A DNA stretch of 64,000 nucleotides, from the NCBI RefSeq assembly GCF_000310145.2, contig NZ_AMXA01000013.1, positions 34,263 to 98,262 of the forward strand. The letters are read 5' to 3'. The position numbers and the translations under genes are program-made. How positions within the stretch are numbered: the first letter of the stretch is position 1; each line of letters opens with the position of its first letter. The notes under the pieces were generated by a model. The model saw nothing but the letters and a program-made list of their open reading frames with translations. It did no database searches and had not been told where the DNA came from. This document shows, piece after piece, positions 11,907 through 20,126 of the stretch. This stretch comes from Thauera sp. 28. GTDB lineage: Bacteria > Pseudomonadota > Gammaproteobacteria > Burkholderiales > Rhodocyclaceae.

Positions 11907-12829
11907 CCTGCACCGCCGGCCGCATCGTCGTCGGGCGATGCGTTGTCGAGGATGGCTTTCATGGCCCGGTGCGACAGCCTGCGTTCGGTGGTGATCGCGT
12001 ACACCCGCGTGCGTACCTCCGCCATCTCACCGAGGCGCATCACACCATACTGTGCGCGCACGTAGGGTTCGATCATGGTCGGTGCTGCGAACAGTCCGGC
12101 GCCACCCTGGCCGAAGGCTTTCAGCAGTGCGCTGTCGTCGAACTCGGCGATCACGTCGGGCTGCAACTGGCGCTCCTCGAACCAGCGCAGCATGGCTGCG
12201 CGGTGGGCGACGTCCTGCCCCGGTAGCAGGAAGGGGGCGCCGTCCAGCATCGCGGGGAAGGTCCCCTGCAGGGTGGGCACCAACTTTGGCGCCGCGAATA
12301 CCGTGAGCCCGCTTTCGGCGAGCAGGGTGCTGTGGCCGCGCACGCCGACCTCGGCAGGCATCGCGCGATCGGCGATGATCAGGTCGAGCCGGCGCAGCGC
12401 GAGCTCGCCCAGCAGCTCGGTCAGTGGCGCCTCGCGGCACACCAACCGCCCCGGCCGGTCGACGCGCAGCGCCGGCTCGATCAGGCGGTGGGCCACCGAC
12501 TTGGGCATGCTGTCCGGGATGCCGATCCGGAACGGCAAGTCGCGGCGCAGCCCGTCGTCGCGCACGATCTCCACCACCTGCTCGCCCAGCGCGAAGATTT
12601 CTTCGGCGTGGCCGAGGATGCGCTCGCCCGCTTCGGTGAGTTCGAGCCGGCGACCGGCACGCCGGAACAGGGTCACGCCGAGCGTAGCCTCGAAGGTCGC
12701 GAGTTGGGCGCTGATCGAATGCGGTGCCAGGTTCAGCATCCGCGCCGCACCTGCGATCGAGCCCACACGGGCCACCATCCAGAAGTAGCGCAGGTGCTTG
12801 AAGTTGAGATCGATATTTGCGTTCGCCAT
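11897..12829 (-). CDS. LysR-family regulator, NhaR-like
   Basis: A 310-residue DNA-binding regulator. The N-terminal winged helix-turn-helix (residues 8-65) has LNFKHLRYFWMVARVGSIAG and APHSISAQLATFEATLG, the pattern of NhaR, the activator of Na+/H+ antiporter and stress genes; the rest is a LysR effector domain. It is divergent from the TerB-like gene at 12987, and the 157-base gap between them contains two inverted repeats, so that gene or this regulator itself may be the target. No antiporter gene is nearby, so the signal is unknown. Confidence 0.88.
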   Translation of the reverse strand: MANANIDLNFKHLRYFWMVARVGSIAGAARMLNLAPHSISAQLATFEATLGVTLFRRAGRRLELTEAGERILGHAEEIFALGEQVVEIVRDDGLRRDLPFRIGIPDSMPKSVAHRLIEPALRVDRPGRLVCREAPLTELLGELALRRLDLIIADRAMPAEVGVRGHSTLLAESGLTVFAAPKLVPTLQGTFPAMLDGAPFLLPGQDVAHRAAMLRWFEERQLQPDVIAEFDDSALLKAFGQGGAGLFAAPTMIEPYVRAQYGVMRLGEMAEVRTRVYAITTERRLSHRAMKAILDNASPDDDAAGGAGQP

Positions 12830-12841
12830 GAGGTTCCATCC

Positions 12842-12894
12842 AAAAAATCGATTTCTGGCCTAATGGTAATCGACTTTTTATGAGAACTGTTCTC
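12842..12894. promoter_or_regulatory. Inverted repeats between the NhaR-like and TerB-like genes
   Basis: AAAAAATCGAT (12842-12852) and ATCGACTTTTT (12869-12879) form a near-palindrome immediately upstream of the regulator start. GAGAACTGTTCTC (12882-12894) is a perfect 13-base inverted repeat. Both are plausible operators for the divergent pair; neither is matched to a known site. Confidence 0.45.
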
Positions 12895-12986
12895 CGTTAA
12901 GGTCTGACTCACCTGCAACACGCAGTGCATTCCGACCGGGAATGTCAGGCGGTTGCAGTGCTTCCGACACCACAGGAGACATCGCC

Positions 12987-13394
12987 ATGCGCCACTACGA
13001 AGCCGACAGCACGCCCGCCGCCGCCCGCATCCTCGCCCTGACCGTACTGGCCGACGGCGGCCTGGATCGTGATGAGATCGATGCCGCAATGCGGACGGAT
13101 CTCGCCCGCCGCCTGGGGATCGGTCAGCTCGAATTCGAACGCATCCTGCGCGAGTATTGCGACGACCTCATGCTGGGTGCGCACTACATGGATGGCATGC
13201 GGCTCAGGCTGGCCGACGAGGTTCTCGATCTGGTTCTGGAAGACATCTCCGAACCCGCCCTGCAGCAAGCCTTGCTGCGCGCGATGCAGGACATCGTCAG
13301 CGCCGATGGCGTCGAGACGCTCGCCGAGATCGAGGTTCTCGGGCGCGCACTGGAGAAGTGGGGAATGAAGACATCCCCTGGAAAACTCAACTGA
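12987..13394 (+). CDS. TerB-like protein
   Basis: A 135-residue soluble helical protein. The layout, with ALTVLADGGLDRDEIDAAM near the start and DIVSADGVETLAEIEVLGRAL near the end, resembles the two ADG...E repeats of TerB/DjlA-N-type domains, which form a helical metal- or membrane-associated module in stress systems. No other Ter genes are nearby. The ATG at 12987 has AGGAGA 11 bases upstream. It is followed 72 bases later by a PsiE-like gene. The biochemical role is unknown. Confidence 0.6.
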   Translation: MRHYEADSTPAAARILALTVLADGGLDRDEIDAAMRTDLARRLGIGQLEFERILREYCDDLMLGAHYMDGMRLRLADEVLDLVLEDISEPALQQALLRAMQDIVSADGVETLAEIEVLGRALEKWGMKTSPGKLN

Positions 13395-13466
13395 GCGCCG
13401 CACGTCCGGCCTGCAGGTCCAACAGGGGGCAGGCCGGGCGCGGGCGGCAGGCATGGAGAGATCATC

Positions 13467-13940
13467 ATGTCAGACAACAGGAACATGCGCGCCTCCGAGC
13501 ACGACAACCACCTCGGCGAGCGTGTCGACGACCCCCTGATCGACCGCCTGCATTGGGTCATCCGCCAGGCGATCCGCGTGCTCGCGGTGCTGATGGTCGC
13601 AGTGATCCTGTGGACGGTAGCCGACGTCGTGCTCGTGCTCTACGAGAAGCTGTCCTCGCCGCCATTCCTGCTGCTCGATCTAAACGACATCTTCGTCGTC
13701 TTTGCGGCCTTTCTCGCCGTCCTGATCGCGATCGAGATCTTCGTCAACATCACGCTCTACCTGCGCGACGATGTCATCCACGTCAAGCTGGTGATCGCGA
13801 CCGCGCTGATGGCGATCGCGCGCAAGGTGATCGTGCTCGACCTCAGTACGCTCGAGCCGATGTACCTGTTCGCCATCGGCGTCATCGTGCTGGCGCTGGG
13901 CGTGACCTACTGGATGGTGTCGCTGCGGCCCGACAAGTAA
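13467..13940 (+). CDS. PsiE-like phosphate-starvation-inducible membrane protein
   Basis: A 157-residue inner-membrane protein with four predicted helices (about residues 32-55, 68-90, 100-122 and 130-150) and the conserved helix-linking sequence DLNDIFVVFAAFLAVLIAIE. This matches the PsiE family, induced by phosphate starvation in E. coli but of unknown mechanism. A GGAGAG ribosome site precedes the ATG. It probably shares a transcript with the TerB-like gene. It ends 19 bases before the convergent PRPP synthetase-like gene. Confidence 0.8.
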   Translation: MSDNRNMRASEHDNHLGERVDDPLIDRLHWVIRQAIRVLAVLMVAVILWTVADVVLVLYEKLSSPPFLLLDLNDIFVVFAAFLAVLIAIEIFVNITLYLRDDVIHVKLVIATALMAIARKVIVLDLSTLEPMYLFAIGVIVLALGVTYWMVSLRPDK

Positions 13941-13959
13941 GCGGTCGGGGCGCGTACGC

Positions 13960-14904
13960 TCACTCGAACAGGGCCCCTACGCTCTGGCCGCTGTGGATGC
14001 GCTCGATGGCGGCAGCAAAGAGCGGTGCAACATTGAGCACGGTGAGCTTGTCGAGGCGTTTTTCCGCCGGCAGGTTGACGGTGTTGGTGACGACGATGCT
14101 GTCGAGCGCGGCGTTGCGCAAGCGTTCGATGGCTGGGCCACACAGCACGCCGTGGGTGGCTGCCGCATGCACGCTCTTCGCGCCTGCCGCCTTGAGCGTG
14201 TCGACCGAGGACACCAGTGTGCCGCCGGTGGCGATCTCGTCCTCGAAGATCACCACGTCGCGGCCGGCGACCTCGCCCACCACATAGCCCTGCTTGACCG
14301 TGGTGTCCGATACCCGACGCTTGTCGATGATCGCCATCGGGATGCCCAGCTTCTCCGAAAAACGCCCGGCCCGCTTGGCGCCGCCCGCGTCGGTGGCGAC
14401 CGCGACCATGTTGGACAGGTCATAGCGGTTGCGGAAGTGCTCGACGATGAGCGTCACCGCGGTCAGGTGGTCAACCGGCACGCTGAAAAAGCCGTGCACC
14501 TGGTCGGCATGCAGGTCCATGGTGAGCACGCGATCGGCGCCGGCCGTGTGTAGCAGGTCGGCAATGAGACGGCCGGTGATCGAGATGCGTGGCGCGTCCT
14601 TCTTGTCCGAGCGTGCGTACGAGTAGTAGGGGATCACGGCGGTGATGCGCTGGGCCGAGGCGCTGCGCAGCGCGTCGAGTGTGATCAGCAACTCCATGAT
14701 GTGTTCGCTCACCGGTTCGGTGAAGGACTGGAACACGAACACGTCGCGCTCGCGCACGTTGTCCTGGATCTGCACCCGCAGGTTGTCGTTGGAGAAGCGC
14801 GAGATGTCCAGTTGCCCGAGCCGCATGCCCAGGCGCTGGCTGATGTCGCAGGCGAGGTCGCGGCTGGCGCTGCAGGCAAAAATCTGGAGTCCGTGCTTGA
14901 TCAT
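13960..14904 (-). CDS. Ribose-phosphate pyrophosphokinase family protein (divergent paralogue)
   Basis: A 314-residue homologue of PRPP synthetase, which makes phosphoribosyl pyrophosphate from ribose-5-phosphate and ATP. Visible motifs are DLHADQVHGFF (metal and ribose-phosphate region) and the PRPP loop VVIFEDEIATGGTLVSS. The length matches Prs, but many positions differ from canonical proteobacterial Prs: the N-terminus reads IFACSASRDLACDI rather than VFTGNANPKLA, and YARSDKKDAPRIS replaces YARQDRRPRSARVPIS. It is therefore probably a second, specialised paralogue rather than the housekeeping enzyme, which normally sits next to ipk and rplY. Neither is present here. Confidence 0.85.
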   Translation of the reverse strand: MIKHGLQIFACSASRDLACDISQRLGMRLGQLDISRFSNDNLRVQIQDNVRERDVFVFQSFTEPVSEHIMELLITLDALRSASAQRITAVIPYYSYARSDKKDAPRISITGRLIADLLHTAGADRVLTMDLHADQVHGFFSVPVDHLTAVTLIVEHFRNRYDLSNMVAVATDAGGAKRAGRFSEKLGIPMAIIDKRRVSDTTVKQGYVVGEVAGRDVVIFEDEIATGGTLVSSVDTLKAAGAKSVHAAATHGVLCGPAIERLRNAALDSIVVTNTVNLPAEKRLDKLTVLNVAPLFAAAIERIHSGQSVGALFE

Positions 14905-15125
14905 CGTGGCGATTCTCCGGTCGCGTCGGTCCGGGCGTGGCCGCGCGTCCTGGTGTAGTGGGCGGGGTGGCGTTCGCGTTGGGGCGGTGTCCTCCGCAAT
15001 GCTACGACAAGACGCCCCTGCAGGCTTGCATCGGCGCTTCTTTTGCCACATCGTGGCGAAAAGAACGAGGCGGGGGGAGACAGCAACCGAGCAATCGGCC
15101 GCACCCGCCAGGCTGTCGATCGGGC

Positions 15126-16742
15126 ATGGGTGAATCGATGGAGCAGGGGGCTTCCGCGCTGGCGCGGCTGAGGGGGGATTTCTTCGGGGGACTGACGGCT
15201 GGCGTGGTCGCGCTGCCGCTCGCGCTGGCGTTCGGTGTCGCCTCCGGCGCGGGTGCCGCGGCCGGCCTTTACGGCGCGATCGTGCTCGGTCTCGTCGCGG
15301 CCCTGCTCGGTGGCACGCGGATGCAGATCTCCGGGCCGACGGGGCCGATGACCGTGGTGTTCGCATCGGCACTCGTCGCTGTAGGTGGCGATCTTGGCAT
15401 GGCGATGGCGGCCGTGCTGGTGGGTGGGATCGTGCAGATCGGCCTCGGCCTGGTGCGTGCCGGGGCGCTCGTGCGCTTCATTCCCTACCCGGTCGTGTCC
15501 GGTTTCATGAGCGGCATCGGCGTCATCATCATCGCGCTCCAACTGGCGCCCTTGCTCGGCGCGCCGCCGTCGTCCTCGCCACTGGGGGCGATCCTCGGCC
15601 TGCCCGGCGTGCTCGGCGCTTTCAACGGGGAGGCGCTGCTGCTCGGCCTCATGACCCTCGTCATCGTGTTCCGGACACCGATGTCGATCAGCCGCATCGT
15701 GCCAGCGCCGCTGGTGGCGCTGCTGGCGATGACCGCGCTGTCCGCCCTCGCCGGCTTCGAGGTCGCGGTGATCGGCGAGATCCCGGTCGGTCTGCCCGAG
15801 CTTGCGCTGCCCAGCTTCAGCCTGGAGACGTGGACGACCATCCTGGTGCTTGGCATCACGCTCGGCATGCTCGGTTCCATCGACAGCCTGCTGACCTCGC
15901 TGGTCGCCGATTCGGTGACACGCACCCGCCACCACTCCAACCGCGAGCTCATCGGCCAGGGCGTCGGCAACATGCTGTGCGCGTTTGCCGGCGGCCTGCC
16001 CGGCGCGGGCGCGACCATGCGTACCGTGGTGAACATCAAGTCGGGCGGGCGGGGACGGCTGTCGGGGGTCGTGCACGCGCTGTTCCTGCTCGCCCTGCTG
16101 CTCGGGGCCGGTCCGCTCGCGAGCGAGATCCCGCTCGCGGTACTGGCCGGGATCCTGATCAAGGTCGGGGTGGACATCCTCGACTACCGCTTGCTCAAGC
16201 TGCTGCGCAGTGCGCCGCGCGCCGACGTCGCGGTGATGGCGGCGGTATTCCTGCTGACTGTGCTGGTGGATCTGATCGTCGCCGTGGCCGCCGGTGTCAT
16301 GCTGTCGATGGGGCTCATCATCCACCAGCTGGTCGCACAGGCGAGCCTGCGCATCTGGCCGGTGCCGCGCGAGGCCGGCGAGGGCGAGGGAGGTCGTGAC
16401 GCCGACATGGAAAGCGGCGTGCGCGTCATCGAGGTCGGCGGTCCTTTCTTCTTCGGCTCCACCAGCCAGTTGCTCGACCGTGTGGACCAGGTGATCGGCA
16501 CCCGGGTCGCGGTGTTCGATTGCAGCCGGGTGCCCTTCATGGACCTGTCGGCGCAGTTCGCACTCGAGGAGATGGTCGATCGCCTCAAGGCGCAGTCGAT
16601 CGCCGTGCTCGTCGTCGTGCCGCCGGCGATTCATGCCCAGCTGTTGCGCCTGCACGCGCCAAACCTGCCCGCGGCCCTGTTGCGTCACGACCTTGCTGCG
16701 GCGCTAGGCGAGGCGCGTGCGCTGGTTGCCCCCGCTGCCTAG
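15126..16742 (+). CDS. SulP family anion transporter with STAS domain
   Basis: A 538-residue membrane transporter of the SulP/SLC26 family. About a dozen hydrophobic segments cover residues 15-420, beginning LRGDFFGGLTAGVVALPLALAFG and including GPTGPMTVV. A C-terminal STAS domain (about residues 435-530) contains FDCSRVPFMDLSAQ. Substrates in the family include sulfate, bicarbonate and dicarboxylates; the sequence does not decide which. The ATG at 15126 is chosen by homology to the family start; a second ATG lies 12 bases downstream. The stop overlaps the convergent NamZ-like gene by 4 bases. Confidence 0.9.
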   Translation: MGESMEQGASALARLRGDFFGGLTAGVVALPLALAFGVASGAGAAAGLYGAIVLGLVAALLGGTRMQISGPTGPMTVVFASALVAVGGDLGMAMAAVLVGGIVQIGLGLVRAGALVRFIPYPVVSGFMSGIGVIIIALQLAPLLGAPPSSSPLGAILGLPGVLGAFNGEALLLGLMTLVIVFRTPMSISRIVPAPLVALLAMTALSALAGFEVAVIGEIPVGLPELALPSFSLETWTTILVLGITLGMLGSIDSLLTSLVADSVTRTRHHSNRELIGQGVGNMLCAFAGGLPGAGATMRTVVNIKSGGRGRLSGVVHALFLLALLLGAGPLASEIPLAVLAGILIKVGVDILDYRLLKLLRSAPRADVAVMAAVFLLTVLVDLIVAVAAGVMLSMGLIIHQLVAQASLRIWPVPREAGEGEGGRDADMESGVRVIEVGGPFFFGSTSQLLDRVDQVIGTRVAVFDCSRVPFMDLSAQFALEEMVDRLKAQSIAVLVVVPPAIHAQLLRLHAPNLPAALLRHDLAAALGEARALVAPAA

Positions 16743-17962
16743 CCCGGGTAGAGCATGAAGGGCGCGCGCGTCTCGAGCCAGGCCGCCTCGTCGGCGCAGG
16801 CAAGGGCGTCGAGGTCCTGTGGGCGTGCGGCGGGGTCGTCCACCCACTCGCGCAATACCGGCGAACCGTTGATGAGGTCGATGGCGAGGCGGTCGAACTC
16901 GTATTCGTAGCCGAAGTCGCGCCACAGCGCATAGTCGGGCTGAAGCCGGCGAATGGCCTTGAAGGCCAGCGCCTGTAGCCGCCACGGGCGGAAGGCATGG
17001 TGCGCGTAGTGTTCAGGCGCCTCGACATGGATCTGCACGCCGTTGCACAGGCGGCCCGCATGCTTGTGGAAGGTAGGCTCGAACCAGCAGTCTCGCAGCA
17101 CACAGCCGCGCAGCCACTCGGGTGCGAGGGTACGCATCTCGGCGATCAGTGCGCGTGCGTCGAGATCGGGGGCGCCGAAGATCTCCAGCGGGCGTGTCGT
17201 GCCGCGACCTTCGGACAGGGTCGTGCCTTCGAGCATCACGGTGCCGGCATAGCAGCGCGCCATCGACAGGTTGGGCGCGTTCGGGCTGGGGTTGATCCAG
17301 CTGCGTTCGCCCAGCGGCCAGCCGTAGCCGGGCGCTGCCTCGGGCTGCCAGCCCTGCATCGGAATCACGCGGCAGTCGACGTCGAGGCCCAGGGTGGCCA
17401 CGAACCAGTTGGCGAGTTCGCCCATGGTCAGGCCGTGACGCATCGGCAAGGCACCGGCGCCGACGAAGCTCTCCCATCCAGGCTGTAGCGTCGTGCCTTC
17501 GACCGGCCGTCCGGCCGGGTTGGGGCGGTCGAGTACCCACACCGACTTGCCATGCTTCGCCGCTTCTTCCAGCACGTAGCGCAGGGTGGTGATGAAGGTA
17601 TAGATGCGGCAGCCGAGGTCCTGCAGGTCGACCAGCAGCACGTCGAAGCTGTCCATCATCGCTGCGCTCGGCCGGCGCACTTCGCCGTACAGGCTGAACA
17701 CCGGGATGCCATGCAGCGGGTCGCGATAGTCGGCCGACTCCACCATGTTGTCCTGCTTGTCGCCGCGCAGGCCATGCTGCGGGCCGAAGGCGGCCGATAG
17801 CGTGATGTCGGGCAAGGCACCGAGGGCGTCGAGCGAGTGCTTGAGGTCGCGGGTCACCGATGCCGGGTGAGCGAGCAGGGCGATGCGACGGCCGGCGAGC
17901 GGGCGGCGTAGCGCCGGCTCGGCGAGCAAGCGGTCGAGGCCGAACTGGATGGATTGGGGCAT
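16739..17962 (-). CDS. DUF1343 / NamZ-like exo-beta-N-acetylmuramidase family protein
   Basis: A 407-residue member of the DUF1343 family, whose characterised member NamZ removes N-acetylmuramic acid from peptidoglycan fragments. Family motifs visible are FGPQHGLRGDKQDNM, DVLLVDLQDLGCRIYTFITT, LDRPNPAGRPVEG and SEGRGTTRPLEIFGAP. No signal peptide is seen, unlike secreted NamZ, so it would act in the cytoplasm, perhaps in muropeptide recycling. It is the second gene after the DOMON-like gene, 5 bases apart. Confidence 0.87.
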   Translation of the reverse strand: MPQSIQFGLDRLLAEPALRRPLAGRRIALLAHPASVTRDLKHSLDALGALPDITLSAAFGPQHGLRGDKQDNMVESADYRDPLHGIPVFSLYGEVRRPSAAMMDSFDVLLVDLQDLGCRIYTFITTLRYVLEEAAKHGKSVWVLDRPNPAGRPVEGTTLQPGWESFVGAGALPMRHGLTMGELANWFVATLGLDVDCRVIPMQGWQPEAAPGYGWPLGERSWINPSPNAPNLSMARCYAGTVMLEGTTLSEGRGTTRPLEIFGAPDLDARALIAEMRTLAPEWLRGCVLRDCWFEPTFHKHAGRLCNGVQIHVEAPEHYAHHAFRPWRLQALAFKAIRRLQPDYALWRDFGYEYEFDRLAIDLINGSPVLREWVDDPAARPQDLDALACADEAAWLETRAPFMLYPG

Positions 17963-17967
17963 GCGGA

Positions 17968-18588
17968 TCAGGGCTGGGAGCGCGTTGCGGTGGCCAGCGT
18001 GAGGACGAACGTGTCGCGGGCGTGGAAGTCGGGCTGAGCGGGGGCATGGCGTACCGCCCAATACTCGAGTTGACCGTCCTTGCGTTCAATGACGGCAGCC
18101 AGGCTGACCTGGAGGTCGGTGCCCGGCGGCACCGCCGGCAGCAGTCCGGCCGGGACGCGTGCCTGCAGCACCAGGCTGCCCGCGTCGTGGGTGCACTGGA
18201 TTTCGGGTGCCTGCTCGGCGGCAAAGCCGTCGACGCGCTGGCGCCAGCCCTGGAACGCGTACACCGCCCACTGGCCGCTGGGCGAGAAGTTGTACTCGCG
18301 GTAGGTCGGCTCTCCGGGCACCCCGAGGAAGACTTCGAAGCAGGTGTGCTGCCATAGGCCGTCGGCCGCGACAGAAGGCTGCGGCGCGGGAACGACGAGG
18401 CGGTCGATGCGGCTGTCGTCGAGACGGAACTCGAACACTGCACCGCCTTCCGGTGCGGCGTACATGGTGGCGAGCAGGTGGCCGACCGGGCCGCTGCCGG
18501 CAACGGCTGCATCTGGGCTGCTGGGGTGGGGGCGCAGGCCTACCGTGATGGTCGGAACCTTGGGGCGCTCTGAGGGGCTGTGGGACAC
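17968..18588 (-). CDS. DOMON-like domain protein
   Basis: A 206-residue soluble protein with a beta-rich DOMON-like (type 9 carbohydrate-binding-like) fold. Visible family features include LWQHTCFEVFLG, YREYNFSPSGQWAVYAF and a C-terminal EYWAVRHAPAQPDFHARDTFV. No signal peptide is seen. Close relatives are commonly encoded next to DUF1343 proteins, as here (5-base gap, same strand), which suggests a shared sugar or peptidoglycan-fragment role; the ligand is unknown. Confidence 0.8.
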   Translation of the reverse strand: MSHSPSERPKVPTITVGLRPHPSSPDAAVAGSGPVGHLLATMYAAPEGGAVFEFRLDDSRIDRLVVPAPQPSVAADGLWQHTCFEVFLGVPGEPTYREYNFSPSGQWAVYAFQGWRQRVDGFAAEQAPEIQCTHDAGSLVLQARVPAGLLPAVPPGTDLQVSLAAVIERKDGQLEYWAVRHAPAQPDFHARDTFVLTLATATRSQP

Positions 18589-18706
18589 GGTCTTCGGGCA
18601 GTGGGCGGCAAAGGCGCAATGTTAGCCGCTGGGCCTGCGCACGGATACAGCCCGCTCCGGGTGTGTCATCGATCACGCTCGGAAACACTTTTCGATAGCC
18701 TGGATG

Positions 18707-18735
18707 TTGCAACGCACAAATCCCTTGTGTAATAT
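18707..18735 (+). promoter_or_regulatory. Sigma-70 promoter for the small RNA
   Basis: TTGCAA (18707-18712) and TAATAT (18730-18735) are separated by exactly 17 bases in an AT-rich stretch. The expected start is about 18742, just ahead of two CTCCTC motifs and a strong terminator. Confidence 0.7.
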
Positions 18736-18741
18736 CGCACC

Positions 18742-18807
18742 TGTCTCCTCCACTCTCCTCGTGATGTGGATTCAGGCCCAGGCTCGAAAGCGCCTGGGCC
18801 TTTTTTT
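18742..18807 (+). ncRNA. Candidate small RNA with anti-Shine-Dalgarno loops
   Basis: A promoter and a rho-independent terminator define a transcript of about 65 bases with no open reading frame. It contains two CTCCTC motifs (18745-18750 and 18755-18760). TCCAC (18749-18753) can pair with GTGGA (18766-18770), presenting the second motif, UCUCCUC, in a 12-base loop ahead of the terminator hairpin. C-rich unpaired loops of this kind in known bacterial sRNAs pair with ribosome-binding sites and repress translation. The alternative is an attenuated leader of the MFS gene that starts 71 bases after the T-run. Confidence 0.65.
18775..18807 (+). terminator. Rho-independent terminator
   Basis: A perfect 9-bp stem, GGCCCAGGC with GCCTGGGCC, has an 8-base loop and is followed by seven T residues. 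It is the clearest intrinsic terminator in the window and ends the candidate small RNA. Confidence 0.9.
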
Positions 18808-18877
18808 ACGCCCGGCCCGGCGGGCAAGGGGTTTCCCCGCTTGAGAAGACGCCTGTTCTCGCGGCAGACTCCGCTCC

Positions 18878-20044
18878 ATGCCCGCGTCGCCACTTGCCAT
18901 CATCGTCCTTGCCCAGCTGTTCGGCACCTCGCTCTGGTTTTCCGCCAACAGCGCGGGCGGCGATCTCATGCTGGCCTGGGGCCTGAACAGCGCCGACATC
19001 GGCCGCCTGACCAACGCGGTCCAGTTCGGCTTCATCGTCGGCACGCTCGTGTTTGCGCTCACCGGCCTGGCCGACCGTTTTGCCGCCAGCCGCATCTTCG
19101 CGTGCAGCGCGCTCGTCGGCGCCGCGGCCAATGCGGGTTTTGCGTTGTTGGCGCAGGGTCTGGACGAGGGGCTCGCATGGCGTTTTGTCGTCGGCCTGGC
19201 GCTTGCCGGGGTCTATCCGCTGGGCATGAAGCTGGTGGTGAGCTGGGTGCCGGAACAGGCTGGCGCCGCGCTGGCCTGGCTGGTCGGCATGCTCACGCTG
19301 GGGACCGCGCTGCCGCATGGCGTGCGCGCGCTCGACGCCGGTTGGGGTTGGCAGCCCACCATCCTCGTGTCATCGCTGCTGGCGGTGGCGGCAGCGCTCA
19401 TGATCTGGCGACTTGGCGACGGGCCTCATCTCGTGCGCCGGCGCGGCATGCCGCACCTGCGCCTGGGTGAGGTCGTCCTCGCCTTTCGTGCGCCGCGCCT
19501 GCGCGCATCTGCGCTGGGCTATTTCGGCCATCAATGGGAACTCTACGCGTTCTGGACGCTGGTGCCACTGCTGGTGACGGCGGCATGGGACGGCAAGGGC
19601 GGCGGGTCGGCGTTCGCGTTCGTGGCGATCGGCATCGGCGCTGCGGGGTGCGTGCTCGGCGGCATGCTCAGCCGCCGTGTCGGCAGCGCACGCGTGGCGG
19701 CGCTGGCATTGGCCGTATCGGCCCTGTGCTGCGCGCTCTATCCGCTGGCGAGCACCGCGCCGGCCGTGCTGGTGGGCGCGCTGATGCTGGTTTGGGGGGC
19801 GAGCGTGGTGGCCGATTCACCGCACTTCTCCGCACTTTCTGCGCAGGCTTGCCCGCAGCAGATCGTGGGCAGCGTGCTTGCGCTCCAGAATGCGGTAGGC
19901 TATGCATTTACGATGGCGTCCATCGAGCTTGCAACGCGCTTGTGGCCCTTGCTTGGCGATCGCGTCGCGTGGTTGCTCCTGCCCGGGCCGCTGCTCGGCC
20001 TGTTGGCGCTCCGGCCGTTGTGGCGACGCGGAGCATTGCGATGA
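18878..20044 (+). CDS. MFS transporter
   Basis: A 388-residue inner-membrane protein with 12 predicted helices and an early loop [11 protein letters not shown] that corresponds to the family's conserved motif A between helices 2 and 3. The opening, [20 protein letters not shown], resembles a group of uncharacterised MFS proteins. The substrate cannot be named. The ATG at 18878 lacks a clear ribosome site. It is preceded by the small-RNA/terminator region and followed 82 bases later by a GGDEF-EAL gene with no obvious functional link. Confidence 0.85.
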   Translation: MPASPLAIIVLAQLFGTSLWFSANSAGGDLMLAWGLNSADIGRLTNAVQFGFIVGTLVFALTGLADRFAASRIFACSALVGAAANAGFALLAQGLDEGLAWRFVVGLALAGVYPLGMKLVVSWVPEQAGAALAWLVGMLTLGTALPHGVRALDAGWGWQPTILVSSLLAVAAALMIWRLGDGPHLVRRRGMPHLRLGEVVLAFRAPRLRASALGYFGHQWELYAFWTLVPLLVTAAWDGKGGGSAFAFVAIGIGAAGCVLGGMLSRRVGSARVAALALAVSALCCALYPLASTAPAVLVGALMLVWGASVVADSPHFSALSAQACPQQIVGSVLALQNAVGYAFTMASIELATRLWPLLGDRVAWLLLPGPLLGLLALRPLWRRGALR

Positions 20045-20126
20045 ACGAACTCCCCATTTTGGGTATGTTTCGCGCTATGGTTCGAGCTCCGACAGGCCGA
20101 GCGGGCGCATACATGCTTGCTGAGAA

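Noticed and set aside
14901..16688. Long minus-strand frame opposite the SulP gene
   Set aside because: Its composition is antisense-like and the SulP transporter with STAS domain is unambiguous.
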